In this document: piece after piece, positions 10,412-19,666 of the stretch
How positions within the stretch are numbered: the first letter of the stretch is position 1
Layout of the letters: every line of letters starts with the position of its first letter
Source: Borrelia maritima
GTDB taxonomy: Bacteria > Spirochaetota > Spirochaetia > Borreliales > Borreliaceae
Assembly: GCF_008931845.1 (NCBI RefSeq)
Contig: NZ_CP044535.1
Coordinates: forward strand, 682,001-746,000
Length of the DNA: 64,000 nucleotides
Reading direction: 5' to 3'
Made by a program: the position numbers and the translations under genes
The notes under the pieces: model-generated
Seen by the model: the letters and a program-made list of their open reading frames with translations, nothing else
Database searches by the model: none
Told to the model about the DNA's origin: nothing

Positions 10412-11241
10412 CTGTATATCTCTTTTAATCTTTCGTAAATAGTTTTTACTTCATTATTTATTATTTTGGGGATTTTTACTATTAAAGTGACTTTAAGATC
10501 TCTTTTTGAGCTGTTTCCAATTATGGGCATTCCCAATCCTTTTAGGTTTAAAATTTCTCCATTTTTGGCATCCGGAGGAATTTTAAGTTTTATTTTTTTT
10601 CCTTCAATTGTTTCAAATAGTTTTTCGCAACCCAGGGCTATTTCCCATGGGTAAACTTCTATTTCTGTTTCTAAAGTTTTTCCATTCAGTTTGAAGTTTT
10701 TATAGCTTGATATATTAAATTTAACTATTAAGTTTCCCTTTATTCCAGAAATTGGATTAATAGGTCCTTTGTTGTTTATTTTTATTTTAGTTGTTTCTAA
10801 TGTCCCTTTTGGGATTATTATCTCGATTTTTTTGTTGTTTATAATTATTATTTTTTTACTTCCCATGTAAGCATCATAAAGTGAAATATTTAGAGTTATT
10901 TCTCTGTCTGTTGTTTTTTTTCTTGAAGACACACTAAAGATTCTGGAAAAAAAATCTAAATCTTCAAAATCGCTAAATCTAGCGCTACTGAATTCTCTTT
11001 CAAAATTATTGCTATTGACATTGAAATTAGTGCTACCCAAAGAGTCGTAATTTCTTTTTTTATCAGGAGAAGATAAAACCTCATAAGCCTCATTTATTTC
11101 TTTAAACTTTTCTTCAGCTATTTTGTTTCCCTTGTTTTTATCCGGGTGATATTTTATTGCCAATTTTTTGTAAGCTTTTTTAATTTCTTCATTACTAGCG
11201 TTTTTTTGTATTTCCAGTATATTGTAGTAGTCTTTGGTCAT
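10408..11241 (-). CDS. Short DnaJ-family co-chaperone (no zinc finger)
   Basis: A 277-residue J-domain protein. The J domain occupies residues 1-70 with the essential HPD in YHPDKNKG; next comes a Ser/Asn/Phe-rich linker (about 75-115) in place of the Gly/Phe region, then the two beta-sandwich substrate domains (about 118-270). All four CxxCxGxG zinc repeats are missing, so this is a type II/CbpA-like DnaJ, probably distinct from the DnaJ that sits with dnaK. A strong GGAGGAGA ribosome site lies 7 bases before ATG. It stimulates Hsp70 ATPase; its clients are unknown. Confidence 0.88.
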   Translation of the reverse strand: MTKDYYNILEIQKNASNEEIKKAYKKLAIKYHPDKNKGNKIAEEKFKEINEAYEVLSSPDKKRNYDSLGSTNFNVNSNNFEREFSSARFSDFEDLDFFSRIFSVSSRKKTTDREITLNISLYDAYMGSKKIIIINNKKIEIIIPKGTLETTKIKINNKGPINPISGIKGNLIVKFNISSYKNFKLNGKTLETEIEVYPWEIALGCEKLFETIEGKKIKLKIPPDAKNGEILNLKGLGMPIIGNSSKRDLKVTLIVKIPKIINNEVKTIYERLKEIYS

Positions 11242-11313
11242 TAAAAAATCTCCTCCAAATTTCCTTTATTTATTATATTTTTTAAATATATTTTATTATT
11301 TGTACTTTATATA

Positions 11314-11322
11314 TGTTATAAT
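11314..11322 (+). promoter_or_regulatory. Extended -10 promoter for HemW-like gene
   Basis: TGTTATAAT is a TGn-extended -10 box 27 bp before the ATG of the HemW-like gene. It is a short leader in a divergent region with dnaJ on the other side. Confidence 0.45.
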
Positions 11323-11349
11323 TAAATTTAAATTTTTAAAAGACCAATT

Positions 11350-12483
11350 ATGAGAGTAGATCTTTTTCCTTTGATTGAGCTGAGTCTTTATATTAATATT
11401 TCGTTTTGTTGTAAAGATCTTAGCATTTTTAATAGAATTTTAGAGGAATTAAAATATCATTTAAGATTGTTGGGTCATCCAATTATAAAAACACTTTATA
11501 TTAAACATATAGATTTTTGTTTATGCAGGCAGGACACTTTAAAATTTATTTTTAAATCTTTGTCTAAATGTATTAATTTGGTTTTATTAGAAGAATTTAC
11601 TTTAGAAATTATTCCAGGTTATGTTGATTTTGAAAAATTCAAACTTTTGTATGAATTTTGTATTACCCGAATTAATCTTAGTATTCAAAGTTTTTCTTTA
11701 AAATTTAGAAAGATTATGGGGGTTTCTGAAATTTCTTATGACAAAATGAATATTCTAATTAATGATATTAGAAAGTTTCCTTTTGATTTAAATATTGATA
11801 TGACTATCAATATGCCTTTGCAAAAAAAGTTTCATCTCAAGTGTGATTTGAAAGAGTTGCTTTCATATAAGCCTGAGCATATTTGTTTTAGTGAATTTCT
11901 ATATGAAGAGGAAGATCTTGATTTAAGGGATCTTGATCAGGGTATTTTTTCGGAAAAGCTTTGGTTTTATGCTTTAGAGTATTTAGAATCGAATGGCTAC
12001 ATTAATTATGAAATTACTAATTTTATGTTAAAAGGACATGAGAGTGAGTACAATAAGCTAAATTGGGAGTTAAAACCGTATTTAGGATTGGGATTGAATG
12101 CTGTAAGTTTACTTTTTTGTAATGACAAGAATAATAATCTAAGAGCTTTAATTAGAAAAGATAGTGGATTTATTAAAGCAAATAATCGTTTAGTAACTTT
12201 TGAATTATTAGAGGATTTAGAGTTTTTTGTTTATCATTTTATTCAAGGACTTGGGACTGTTCAAGGTGTTAATTTGCGGGCTCTTAGGCTTAGATTTGAG
12301 TACAATGAAAAACAATTTTTGCAGTTTATTAATTATTGCTCAACTTTAAGTAGAAAGTTTGTTTTTGATAATGACATTATGTTGTTAAAAGGGCGTGAAA
12401 GGTTTAAGTTAGATTTTTACTTAGTAAAAATTATAAATTATTTTAATGATAACTTTTTTAAAGTGAAGCTTAGGCTTCCTTAA
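11350..12483 (+). CDS. HemW/HemN-like protein lacking the radical-SAM cysteines
   Basis: A 377-residue homologue of HemW, the radical-SAM haem chaperone often labelled oxygen-independent coproporphyrinogen oxidase. Typical downstream segments are conserved: [18 protein letters not shown] (about 92-109), [31 protein letters not shown] (about 219-238) and [10 protein letters not shown]. The cluster motif is ruined: where the family has CxxxCxxC after YIHIPF, this protein has C20, L24 and F27, and the Gly-rich GGGTPS segment is replaced by KHIDFC. It should not bind a 4Fe-4S cluster in the normal way. The frame is intact, so the protein is probably functional in another role. It has a 14-bp convergent overlap with rpiA. 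Confidence 0.82.
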   Translation: MRVDLFPLIELSLYINISFCCKDLSIFNRILEELKYHLRLLGHPIIKTLYIKHIDFCLCRQDTLKFIFKSLSKCINLVLLEEFTLEIIPGYVDFEKFKLLYEFCITRINLSIQSFSLKFRKIMGVSEISYDKMNILINDIRKFPFDLNIDMTINMPLQKKFHLKCDLKELLSYKPEHICFSEFLYEEEDLDLRDLDQGIFSEKLWFYALEYLESNGYINYEITNFMLKGHESEYNKLNWELKPYLGLGLNAVSLLFCNDKNNNLRALIRKDSGFIKANNRLVTFELLEDLEFFVYHFIQGLGTVQGVNLRALRLRFEYNEKQFLQFINYCSTLSRKFVFDNDIMLLKGRERFKLDFYLVKIINYFNDNFFKVKLRLP

Positions 12484-13156
12484 CTTGTTTGTCTTGGTAA
12501 TAAACTATTTTTGTGTTTTTATGATTAAATATTCCAATCTCAAGTATGCCCGGAAATAGTTTAAAATATTTTTCTGTTCCTTCGGGATTTTCTATGTGCA
12601 TTTTTACATCTAAAATATAATTATTGTTATCGGTTATAATGGGACCTTTTTTTTCATTGCAAGTTCTTAAAGTTGTGTCCAAGTCCATTTCTTCAAGTCT
12701 AGTCATAATAAATCCAACAGCACTTTGGGCAACTTCTATGGGAATAGGCGTTTTTGTTCCCAATTTTTTTACGATTTTTGTTTCATCTGCTATTATTAGG
12801 AATATTTCTGAGTTGTAAGCTATTACTTTTTCCATTAGATGTGCACCCCCCATTCCTTTTATTAAGCTTTTTTTTTCTAGTAAAATTTCATCAGCTCCAT
12901 CAATTGCAATGTCTAGATTTTTGTTAAGTTTTGAAAAATTTGATTCATAAGGAATTTGTTCTTTTGAGAGTAAATATTTTGTATGGCTACTTGTTGTGTA
13001 GAATTTTAAATTTTTTAAGTTGCCCGATTTTATCTTTTCGCTTAAATATTTGATTGCATAATAAATAGTTGTACCTGTTCCGATTCCAAGGTTCATATTG
13101 CTTTTTATGTAATGATCAATTGCATATTTTGCTACCAAAATTTTTTGATTTTCCAC
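12470..13156 (-). CDS. rpiA: Ribose-5-phosphate isomerase A
   Basis: A 228-residue enzyme interconverting ribose 5-phosphate and ribulose 5-phosphate in the pentose phosphate pathway. Motifs: GIGTGTT phosphate loop (about 24-30), IDGADE catalytic acid region (about 84-89), and [14 protein letters not shown] (about 98-111), where Lys/Glu are active-site residues; the family's usual R-E-K is M-E-K here. The start is GTG 13156; the nearest AGG is about 12 bases upstream, so the start is slightly uncertain. The 3' end overlaps the HemW-like gene by 14 bp on the other strand. Confidence 0.93.
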   Translation of the reverse strand: MENQKILVAKYAIDHYIKSNMNLGIGTGTTIYYAIKYLSEKIKSGNLKNLKFYTTSSHTKYLLSKEQIPYESNFSKLNKNLDIAIDGADEILLEKKSLIKGMGGAHLMEKVIAYNSEIFLIIADETKIVKKLGTKTPIPIEVAQSAVGFIMTRLEEMDLDTTLRTCNEKKGPIITDNNNYILDVKMHIENPEGTEKYFKLFPGILEIGIFNHKNTKIVYYQDKQVKEA

Positions 13157-13233
13157 AAATTTTTTACCTGCTTGAATGAGTTTAAATCTTAATTTATTTT
13201 AAAGTATATCATTATTTAATTAAAGTTAAAATC

Positions 13234-13261
13234 TTGACTAGATTTTGTACTAATTTATAAT
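13234..13261 (+). promoter_or_regulatory. Sigma-70 promoter for gpmA
   Basis: TTGACT (13234-13239), a 16-bp spacer and TATAAT (13256-13261) lie 41 bp before the gpmA start. It is one of the best housekeeping-type promoters in the window. Confidence 0.7.
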
Positions 13262-13301
13262 TATTAGTATTAGTAAATAAAATAATATGCTAGGAGATTT
13301 T

Positions 13302-14048
13302 ATGTATAAGTTAGTTTTAGTGAGACACGGAGAGAGTGAGTGGAATAAAGAAAATCTTTTTACTGGTTGGACAGATGTTAAACTTTCCGATAAAGGTATT
13401 GATGAGGCTGTAGAGGCGGGGTTACTTCTAAAGCAAGAAGGCTATTCTTTTGATATTGCTTTTAGTTCTTTATTGTCAAGAGCTAATGATACTTTAAATA
13501 TTATTTTGCGAGAACTGGGTCAATCTTATATTATTGTAAAAAAAACCTGGAGATTAAATGAGAGGCACTATGGAGCTTTACAAGGTTTAAATAAGTCGGA
13601 AACAGCTGTAAAATATGGGGAAGATAAAGTTCTAATTTGGAGACGCAGCTATGATGTGCCCCCAATGTCTTTAGATGAGTCTGACGATCGCCACCCAATA
13701 AAAGATCCAAGATATAAATATATCCCTAAAAGGGAACTGCCTTCAACAGAGTGTCTTAGAGATACTGTTGCAAGAGTTATTCCTTATTGGACTGACGAGA
13801 TTTCAAAAGAAGTTCTTAGTGGCAATAAAGTTATTGTTGCTGCTCATGGTAATTCTTTAAGAGCTCTTGTTAAATATCTTGATAATTTAAGTGAAGAAGA
13901 TATTTTAAAGCTTAACATTCCTACGGGTATTCCTTTGGTTTATGAATTAGATAAAGATTTAAACCCTATTAAACATTACTATTTGGGCGATGAAAGCAGA
14001 ATTAAAATGGCAATGGAGTCTGTTGCTAGTCAAGGAAGGTTAAAGTAG
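13302..14048 (+). CDS. gpmA: 2,3-bisphosphoglycerate-dependent phosphoglycerate mutase
   Basis: A 248-residue glycolytic enzyme converting 3- to 2-phosphoglycerate. The phosphohistidine motif [10 protein letters not shown] is at residues 6-15, the catalytic [10 protein letters not shown] near 85 and the second histidine in [10 protein letters not shown] near 184, all standard for the cofactor-dependent family. The start is ATG 13302, because TAGGAG (13291-13296) lies 5 bases before it; an upstream ATG at 13287 precedes that ribosome site and is rejected. It is monocistronic, with its own promoter and a following hairpin. Confidence 0.97.
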   Translation: MYKLVLVRHGESEWNKENLFTGWTDVKLSDKGIDEAVEAGLLLKQEGYSFDIAFSSLLSRANDTLNIILRELGQSYIIVKKTWRLNERHYGALQGLNKSETAVKYGEDKVLIWRRSYDVPPMSLDESDDRHPIKDPRYKYIPKRELPSTECLRDTVARVIPYWTDEISKEVLSGNKVIVAAHGNSLRALVKYLDNLSEEDILKLNIPTGIPLVYELDKDLNPIKHYYLGDESRIKMAMESVASQGRLK

Positions 14049-14072
14049 TAGTCTATTGGTATTAAAAGTGTT

Positions 14073-14098
14073 AATAAGTCATATAATTATGACTTATT
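14073..14098. terminator. Bidirectional terminator between gpmA and lysS
   Basis: A perfect 11-bp stem AATAAGTCATA with loop TAAT is followed by TTTTTTTATTT on the rightward strand. It sits between convergent gpmA and lysS and can serve both. Confidence 0.75.
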
Positions 14099-14113
14099 TT
14101 TTTATTTGAAGGT

Positions 14114-15679
14114 TTAAATATATTTACTTACAATCTTTTCGAAACGATCAATGCCAATTATTTTGATAAATCCAGCTAACTTAGGTCCTTTTTCTTTGTC
14201 AATTAAAATTTTATAAATTTGCTTAAAAAACAAAGCGGGTTCTATATTATTTTCTCTTGAAATTTTATATATTTCATTTTGAATGTCTTGTTCTGTAGCA
14301 ACTTCAAAATTTTTTTTTAAAAAATCTAAAAGTTCATTAATTGCTTTTTTAGTATTTTCTTTTAGCATTTCTATGCTATCAAATTCAGACCTTAATGAAA
14401 ATTTGAAATCTTCGGGCGCAAAATCTCTTATCCAGTTAATTGCGCATTTTATTTTATTAATTAGTTTATCTTTTTGATCTTCTTGAACGTTTTTCAAGTA
14501 ATTTATAATTTTATTTATATTATTTTCAAATATTTGACAGATTACGCTTAAATGCCTAAATCCAATTTGATAAGGCATTCTTTCGCTTGGCATGTATGGT
14601 TGAGACAGCTCATAAATTCTTTTAAATGCTCTTTTTTTTTCTTCTTTTATATCTTCTAGTCCGTAGTAGATTCTCTCAAATTTGTCGTAATCTTCGTATA
14701 TTTTAATTACGTCAAGATCAAATGAGATCGAAAATTCGGCATTTGGTTTTGTAGCGGCAAATAAAAATCTTGTAACCTCGGGTGTATAGATCTCAAGAAC
14801 ATCTTTAAGCGATATGACATCTCCCGATGAGGATGATATTTTCCCACCACGTCCTTTTATTGAAATAAAGTCGTATTGAAACGTTACAGGGGGACTGCCT
14901 TTAAAAATTTTTACAATATTTTTGGATGTATCAAAACTGCCTCCACTGCTATGGTGATCTTTTCCTGCAGGCTCAAAGTCAACTTCTTCATATTTCCATC
15001 TCATAGGCCAATCTATTCTCCAGAGAAGTTTAATGGCCCATGTAGTTCTTATGTCTAGAGATTCTTGATTTCTGCATTCACATGTATACTCAATAGAGTA
15101 ATTATTGTCATAATTATTTACAGTTGTTGTGTCTCTATTGCATTTTGTACAAAATATACTGATTGGATACCAATTGTCTTCAAGCTTTGAAGTTCTGTAT
15201 TCGTTTAATGCCTTAGAGAGTTCTTTTTTATGATCAAGTGCAAATTTTATTTGACTTGCATAAACGCTGTTTGTATATTGTTTACTTTGGTCAATGAATT
15301 CAGGATTGATTCCAACTACAGGCAGATATTTTTCGAATTCAATTTCATTAGCTCTTGCGTAACTTGTTTTATGGCTTCTTGTGTCGGGAACTCTTGTTAT
15401 CGCTTGTCTTAAATAAGTTGTAAGAAGTTCTTGCTCTGGCATATTTTTGGGAACTTTTCGAAATACGTCGTAATTATCCCAAGAATAAATAAATCTTACT
15501 TTTGATCCAGAGTCTTTCAATGCTCTTGCTACCAGGTCTACTGAAATAACTTCTCTAAAATTTCCAATATGCACAGTTCCAGATGGAGTAATTCCCGATG
15601 CTACTGTGTATAAGCTTTTCGGACCTTTTTCTTTTTTTATTTTTTCTGCATAAAAATCTGCCCAATGCGCTGTTTTCAC
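14114..15679 (-). CDS. lysS: Class I lysyl-tRNA synthetase
   Basis: A 521-residue LysRS of class I, the archaeal-type enzyme found in spirochaetes and a few other bacteria in place of the usual class II form. Class I signatures: HIGN (residues 37-40, the HIGH motif) preceded by SGITPSGTV, and KISSSSGD, the KMSKS equivalent, near residue 280. A zinc-like CTKC...CEC cluster lies near 175-200. The start is GTG 15679 with AGGA about 8 bases upstream. Transcribed leftward, it ends at the shared hairpin with gpmA. Confidence 0.96.
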   Translation of the reverse strand: MKTAHWADFYAEKIKKEKGPKSLYTVASGITPSGTVHIGNFREVISVDLVARALKDSGSKVRFIYSWDNYDVFRKVPKNMPEQELLTTYLRQAITRVPDTRSHKTSYARANEIEFEKYLPVVGINPEFIDQSKQYTNSVYASQIKFALDHKKELSKALNEYRTSKLEDNWYPISIFCTKCNRDTTTVNNYDNNYSIEYTCECRNQESLDIRTTWAIKLLWRIDWPMRWKYEEVDFEPAGKDHHSSGGSFDTSKNIVKIFKGSPPVTFQYDFISIKGRGGKISSSSGDVISLKDVLEIYTPEVTRFLFAATKPNAEFSISFDLDVIKIYEDYDKFERIYYGLEDIKEEKKRAFKRIYELSQPYMPSERMPYQIGFRHLSVICQIFENNINKIINYLKNVQEDQKDKLINKIKCAINWIRDFAPEDFKFSLRSEFDSIEMLKENTKKAINELLDFLKKNFEVATEQDIQNEIYKISRENNIEPALFFKQIYKILIDKEKGPKLAGFIKIIGIDRFEKIVSKYI

Positions 15680-15751
15680 ATTTTATTCCTAATTTAAATT
15701 TTAGCATTTTATTTTTTAAGTTTCAAGAATTTAGAAAATTGTCTTTAAATA

Positions 15752-16624
15752 TTAATTTATAAGTCTTTTTATTAGTTTATCTTCTTTGTTCCAATTTTTT
15801 TTAAGTTTTACCTGTAGAAATAGGTTGCATTTTGTTTCAAAAATTTTTGAAATTGTTTTTCTTGCTTTTTCCCCTATTGATTTTATTTCTTTCCCATTTT
15901 TTCCTACAATTATTCCTTTTTGACTTTCATTAGCTACAAAAATATTTGCCCTGATGAAAAGACCCCTTTTTTTATTTTCTAAGGTATCAATATCTACATA
16001 CAAAGAATAGGGAAGTTCTTCTTTTAGGTTTTCAATAGCTTTTTCTCTTATTATTTCACTAATTCTAAAATTTATATTTTGATCGGTGTAGTATTCTTGT
16101 GGATAGTAAAGTGGGCCTTCTGAAAAATTTTCATAAATTTTATTCTTTAATTCTTCTATGTTAATTTTTTTTTCAGCTGATATTTTAATTATGTTGTTAT
16201 CTTTTATTCCTTTTTCTTTTAGAAATTGTGTTATTTCTTTTATTTTTGTATTTTCAAGATCTATCTTATTAAGTAGTGCTAAAAATTTAATTTTGGAGTT
16301 TTTAACAATTTCTAGCATCTTATTTTCTTCTTCTCCAGGCTTGTCTTGAATGTCTATTATATATAGAATAAGCTCAACTTCTTCTATTGAAGAGTGTATG
16401 TTTCTCATCATTGCAATATTAAACTTTTTTTTACTCAAATGAAATCCTGGTGTGTCTATAAAGATAATTTGTCCTCTTTCGTCTGTAAAGATCCCTTTGA
16501 TTTTATTTCTAGTTGTTTGTGGAATAGGGGATATGATTGATATTTTATGTCCACATATTGAATTTAAAAGTGTAGATTTTCCAGTTGATGGTCTACCTAG
16601 TATTGCTACAAATCCCGATTTCAT
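15752..16624 (-). CDS. era: GTPase Era
   Basis: A 290-residue Ras-like GTPase that binds 16S rRNA and helps assemble the 30S subunit. G1 is GRPSTGKST (residues 10-18), G2 TTRNK, G3 DTPG (about 57-60), G4 NKID (about 118-121) and G5 SAE. The C-terminal KH domain (about 200-285) carries [15 protein letters not shown]. It is transcribed leftward, 73 bp upstream of lysS in the same direction, and divergent from the zinc-ribbon gene. Confidence 0.96.
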   Translation of the reverse strand: MKSGFVAILGRPSTGKSTLLNSICGHKISIISPIPQTTRNKIKGIFTDERGQIIFIDTPGFHLSKKKFNIAMMRNIHSSIEEVELILYIIDIQDKPGEEENKMLEIVKNSKIKFLALLNKIDLENTKIKEITQFLKEKGIKDNNIIKISAEKKINIEELKNKIYENFSEGPLYYPQEYYTDQNINFRISEIIREKAIENLKEELPYSLYVDIDTLENKKRGLFIRANIFVANESQKGIIVGKNGKEIKSIGEKARKTISKIFETKCNLFLQVKLKKNWNKEDKLIKRLIN

Positions 16625-16729
16625 GTTTTAGCATTCCTTAAATATGTAATATTCATATATTTTTTATTATAATTAATTATATAGTATTTTAGATACTTTA
16701 TTTTTAAGTAAAATTTGAGGAATTTTCGT

Positions 16730-17086
16730 TTGGCAAAGGTAAATTTTGAAGTTTTTTGTGAACAATGTGGTGAAAAAGTTGGACTTAATAGGTCTATTTG
16801 TCCCAACTGTGCTGCCAAGCTTGGTGATATTGAATGCCCAAATTGTAGACATGTGGGACCAGTTTCTGCTTTTGGAGAGGGTTGTCCTAATTGCCATTAC
16901 AGTCCTTTCCAAGAGCTTAAAGAAAAACCTTTTAAAAGAAAAGAAAGGTCAAGAATGATAAGTAATAGGGTAGTTTCTAAAGTTTTTGTAAGACTTTTTC
17001 ATTTTGGGATTAATGTTAATATTTTGCTTTATTTATTTTCAAGCTTTCTATTTGTTATACTCTTTCTTTATATTGTTTATGGCTAA
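16730..17086 (+). CDS. Zinc-ribbon protein with C-terminal membrane helix
   Basis: A 118-residue protein with four CxxC knuckles: FCEQCG, CPNCA, CPNCRH and CPNCHY (about residues 10-65), which form two stacked zinc ribbons. A basic linker (KEKPFKRKERSR) and one transmembrane helix follow (about 93-116). The start is TTG 16730, with GAGGAA (16717-16722) 7 bases upstream. The function is unknown; tail-anchored double zinc ribbons are often scaffolds or adaptors. It begins a small rightward group with two envelope genes. Confidence 0.75.
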   Translation: MAKVNFEVFCEQCGEKVGLNRSICPNCAAKLGDIECPNCRHVGPVSAFGEGCPNCHYSPFQELKEKPFKRKERSRMISNRVVSKVFVRLFHFGINVNILLYLFSSFLFVILFLYIVYG

Positions 17087-17095
17087 AGGCTTTGT

Positions 17096-17506
17096 ATGGA
17101 TATTACAGTTTTTTATTTATTTTCTATTTTTACATCTTTTGTTATGGGCTCCAGCATGGAGTCTGTTAAGGACAATATTCTAAAAAGTACTATTTTTTAT
17201 TATGATGTTGAAGAAGTTGAATTCCCTTATGCTAGAAAACATACTTTACAATTTGTTGCTAAAACTCATTTAAAATATGCTGTTTTTAATTTTGACAAAA
17301 ATAAAATGTTTTCCTATACTTTTGTTTTTGATAAAAAATTAATATCTCAGTATTCAATTTTTCTTGAGGTAAAGAAAAAGTTTGGCGAGGCAACACTTGT
17401 AACGCCTTTGAATTATTTATGGGATCTTGGTGATTCTATTATCGTTTTAAATAAAAATATTTTAAGAATGACTTTAAAATCTTATATTGCAAATCATAAT
17501 AAGTAA
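17096..17506 (+). CDS. Unknown exported protein, 136 aa
   Basis: A hydrophobic N-terminus (about residues 4-18, FYLFSIFTSFVMGSS) looks like a signal peptide. The mature part (about 110 residues) appears beta-rich and matches no domain I know. The AAAGG ribosome site (17085-17089) overlaps the stop codon of the zinc-ribbon gene, so the two are coupled. A DUF192 protein gene follows 19 bp on; the three probably form one operon of envelope proteins. Confidence 0.68.
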   Translation: MDITVFYLFSIFTSFVMGSSMESVKDNILKSTIFYYDVEEVEFPYARKHTLQFVAKTHLKYAVFNFDKNKMFSYTFVFDKKLISQYSIFLEVKKKFGEATLVTPLNYLWDLGDSIIVLNKNILRMTLKSYIANHNK

Positions 17507-17525
17507 TTTTAAATAAGGTTGATAA

Positions 17526-17975
17526 TTGGAAAAAATTTTAAAACGGTTTTTATGTTTAGCTTTTTTTATATCTTTTTTGTCTTTTGCTAATCATTTTTAT
17601 GATAAAGCAGTTGTGATAAATGGGGCAAAGTTTTTTGTAAAAATAGCATTTAATGAATTTGATAGGGCAAAAGGCTATATGGGTACCGAAAAGGTTGAAT
17701 ATGGAAATGGAATGCTTTTTGTTTTTAAAAAAGAGCAAAATTTATCTTTTTGGATGGAAAATACACCTTTGTTGCTTGAAATAGCCTATATTGATTCAAA
17801 TGGAATTATTAAAGAGATTTATGATTTAGAGCCGTACTCTAGGGCAAATGTTAATTCTCTTTATAAAGCAAAGTATGCTCTTGAGCTTCCACGAGGCTCA
17901 TTTTCTAAATTTCAAATAAAAATAGGGGATAAGGTGCATTTTTGCTTCGATATTAATTCTTTTCCAGTAGAATAA
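17526..17975 (+). CDS. DUF192-family exported protein
   Basis: A 149-residue protein with a signal peptide (residues 7-21, FLCLAFFISFLSFAN) and a DUF192 domain (about 30-145). Family landmarks: FDRAKGYMGTEKVEYGNGML near 47, FWMENTPLLLEIAYID near 76 and YALELPRGSF near 119. The start is TTG 17526 with AAGG 7 bases upstream. The family's biochemical role is unknown. It is convergent with the lipoprotein gene, 8 bp from its end. Confidence 0.82.
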   Translation: MEKILKRFLCLAFFISFLSFANHFYDKAVVINGAKFFVKIAFNEFDRAKGYMGTEKVEYGNGMLFVFKKEQNLSFWMENTPLLLEIAYIDSNGIIKEIYDLEPYSRANVNSLYKAKYALELPRGSFSKFQIKIGDKVHFCFDINSFPVE

Positions 17976-17983
17976 TTTTGAAA

Positions 17984-18664
17984 TTATTGGGCTTTGATTT
18001 CTTGAAGTTCTTCTTCTATTTGATCTTCTTTGAGCTTATTATTAGATTCTTTTGTTGAATTTATTTCTTGCTCTAAAGTATGCTGTTCAGTTGATTTATT
18101 TGTATTATTATTTGCCTTATTATTATTATTAATGTTTTCGTTGTTTGTTATTATTTTTTTGAAAATACTTATTGTTGAGGTGATCTCGTCAATTACATCA
18201 AGCAAAAGTGTTTCGCTTGCAAACTCTTCTGCTTTTACAATGTATACCAAAGAGTTAATCCCTCTTTCTGCATTATGAATAATCTCCCATGATCCAAATA
18301 CCCTGTTATTATAGCTGTCGCTCATAAGAGACTCAGATATTTCTTTAATTTTTTGAGTATTAACATCAAACACTTTGACAATTCCAAATATTTCTCTTAT
18401 TTTTGAATTTTTATATGAGTTTAATCTTGATCTAATGATTATTTCTTCTCTTTCGTTATTGTTTATGTCTTTAAATGCTACAAAGTCATTTTCCGGGTCT
18501 ATTTTATATTCAATTTTGTTTTTATCTAAAAATTTTTTAATTCTCTTGTCATACTGTATATTCTTGTGATTGCAAGAAATAAGTGTAAAAATAATAATAA
18601 TTATGCTATAGAATAATGTATTAATATTGATTATTCTTGCAAATAACATTGTATTATTTGACAT
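17984..18664 (-). CDS. Probable lipoprotein with Asn/Glu-rich tail
   Basis: A 226-residue protein. A hydrophobic segment (about 14-29) ends in LISCN, a Borrelia-type lipobox with Cys at about residue 31. Folded-looking sequence (about 35-165) contains FKDINNNEREEIIIRSR, like a repeat of the FG-GAP/VCBS kind but not decisive. The last 60 residues are low complexity (NNNNKANNNTNKSTEQ). Either ATG at residue 1 or residue 6 could be the start; neither has a clear ribosome site. The function is unknown. Confidence 0.7.
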   Translation of the reverse strand: MSNNTMLFARIININTLFYSIIIIIFTLISCNHKNIQYDKRIKKFLDKNKIEYKIDPENDFVAFKDINNNEREEIIIRSRLNSYKNSKIREIFGIVKVFDVNTQKIKEISESLMSDSYNNRVFGSWEIIHNAERGINSLVYIVKAEEFASETLLLDVIDEITSTISIFKKIITNNENINNNNKANNNTNKSTEQHTLEQEINSTKESNNKLKEDQIEEELQEIKAQ

Positions 18665-18706
18665 ATGATTATTATAATTTAAATGCGAGGATTTTAAAAG
18701 TAATTT

Positions 18707-19666
18707 ATGCGTCTTCCAGGTAACGGCTATTCATATACTGTTATTCAAGCTAAAAATAATTATTCACAAAAATCTTCTTTTGGAATTTCTTTTGTAATAT
18801 TAAGCAGAGGAACAAAAATTTTTAGAGAGGATTTATTTGAATTTTTATCAAATTTTGACTTTATAAGAGAAATAATTTCAATTGAAAAACAGAGCAATAG
18901 AAGTTCTTTGCAGTTTATTTCAGAAAGTTATGGTAAGTTAAAATTTATTTTACTTACTGATAATTTGAATTCCGGAGAAAAGGTTAATTTAGCAATGAAG
19001 GAATCAAGCTGTGATTTTGTTTTTGTTTTGCAAAGTGATATGTACCTCTTAAATCCTTTTTGGATTCCAAATATATTTGATGAAATAGTTAAAAAAAATG
19101 TTCTTCTTGTTGGAGGTGAGTTTTTCGATAAAGAAGAAGAAATAATCCCTTCAATTTTTCTTCCTAGCATAGATAAACAGCAAAAGTTTAAGGTAATTTT
19201 AGTAAATTCTGAGAAAGACTATGAAAAAACTTTGATTACCATGGATTATTGTGGGCTTTATTCTAAAGAGAAGTTTTTACAGCTTGGAGGTTTTGACGGA
19301 AGGATTAAAAATGAATATTTTCAAAGAATAGATTTTGGATTAAGAGCTATTTATTTTGGGGAGCATGTTTATGTTTATAGAAAACTCAGAATTCAGTATA
19401 CTGCATTAAATTCACCAGAAAATTTGACCAAAAATAAAAGCTTTTTGATTTTTTTGCTTAAGAATTATGTCCCAATTTTTGTTGGAAATGGTGTTGTTTT
19501 TTCTTTTTTAAGGTTTTGTAAAATTTGTTTAAAATACAAAATTAATCCTTTTCTATTTCAAAAAGAGTTTAAGGAGATAAAAGGTGAAATTGCTAAAAAT
19601 AGCTTAAGATTCAAAGGAGACTTAAAGAGTGCCATTGAGCTTTGGGAAAATAATATTATTGATTGA
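18707..19666 (+). CDS. Glycosyltransferase-like protein (GT-A fold)
   Basis: A 319-residue protein resembling family 2 glycosyltransferases. An N-terminal beta-alpha part with ISFVILSRGTK (about 26-36) is followed by FVFVLQSDMYLLNPFW (about 106-121), which sits where the metal-binding DxD would be but reads QSDMY, and by LGGFDGRIKNEYFQRIDFGLR (about 201-221), a typical acceptor-side stretch. The weakened DxD leaves activity open. It overlaps the amidase gene by about 38 bp, which suggests an envelope polysaccharide or peptidoglycan role. The ribosome site is poor (GAGG 16 bases upstream). Confidence 0.65.
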   Translation: MRLPGNGYSYTVIQAKNNYSQKSSFGISFVILSRGTKIFREDLFEFLSNFDFIREIISIEKQSNRSSLQFISESYGKLKFILLTDNLNSGEKVNLAMKESSCDFVFVLQSDMYLLNPFWIPNIFDEIVKKNVLLVGGEFFDKEEEIIPSIFLPSIDKQQKFKVILVNSEKDYEKTLITMDYCGLYSKEKFLQLGGFDGRIKNEYFQRIDFGLRAIYFGEHVYVYRKLRIQYTALNSPENLTKNKSFLIFLLKNYVPIFVGNGVVFSFLRFCKICLKYKINPFLFQKEFKEIKGEIAKNSLRFKGDLKSAIELWENNIID

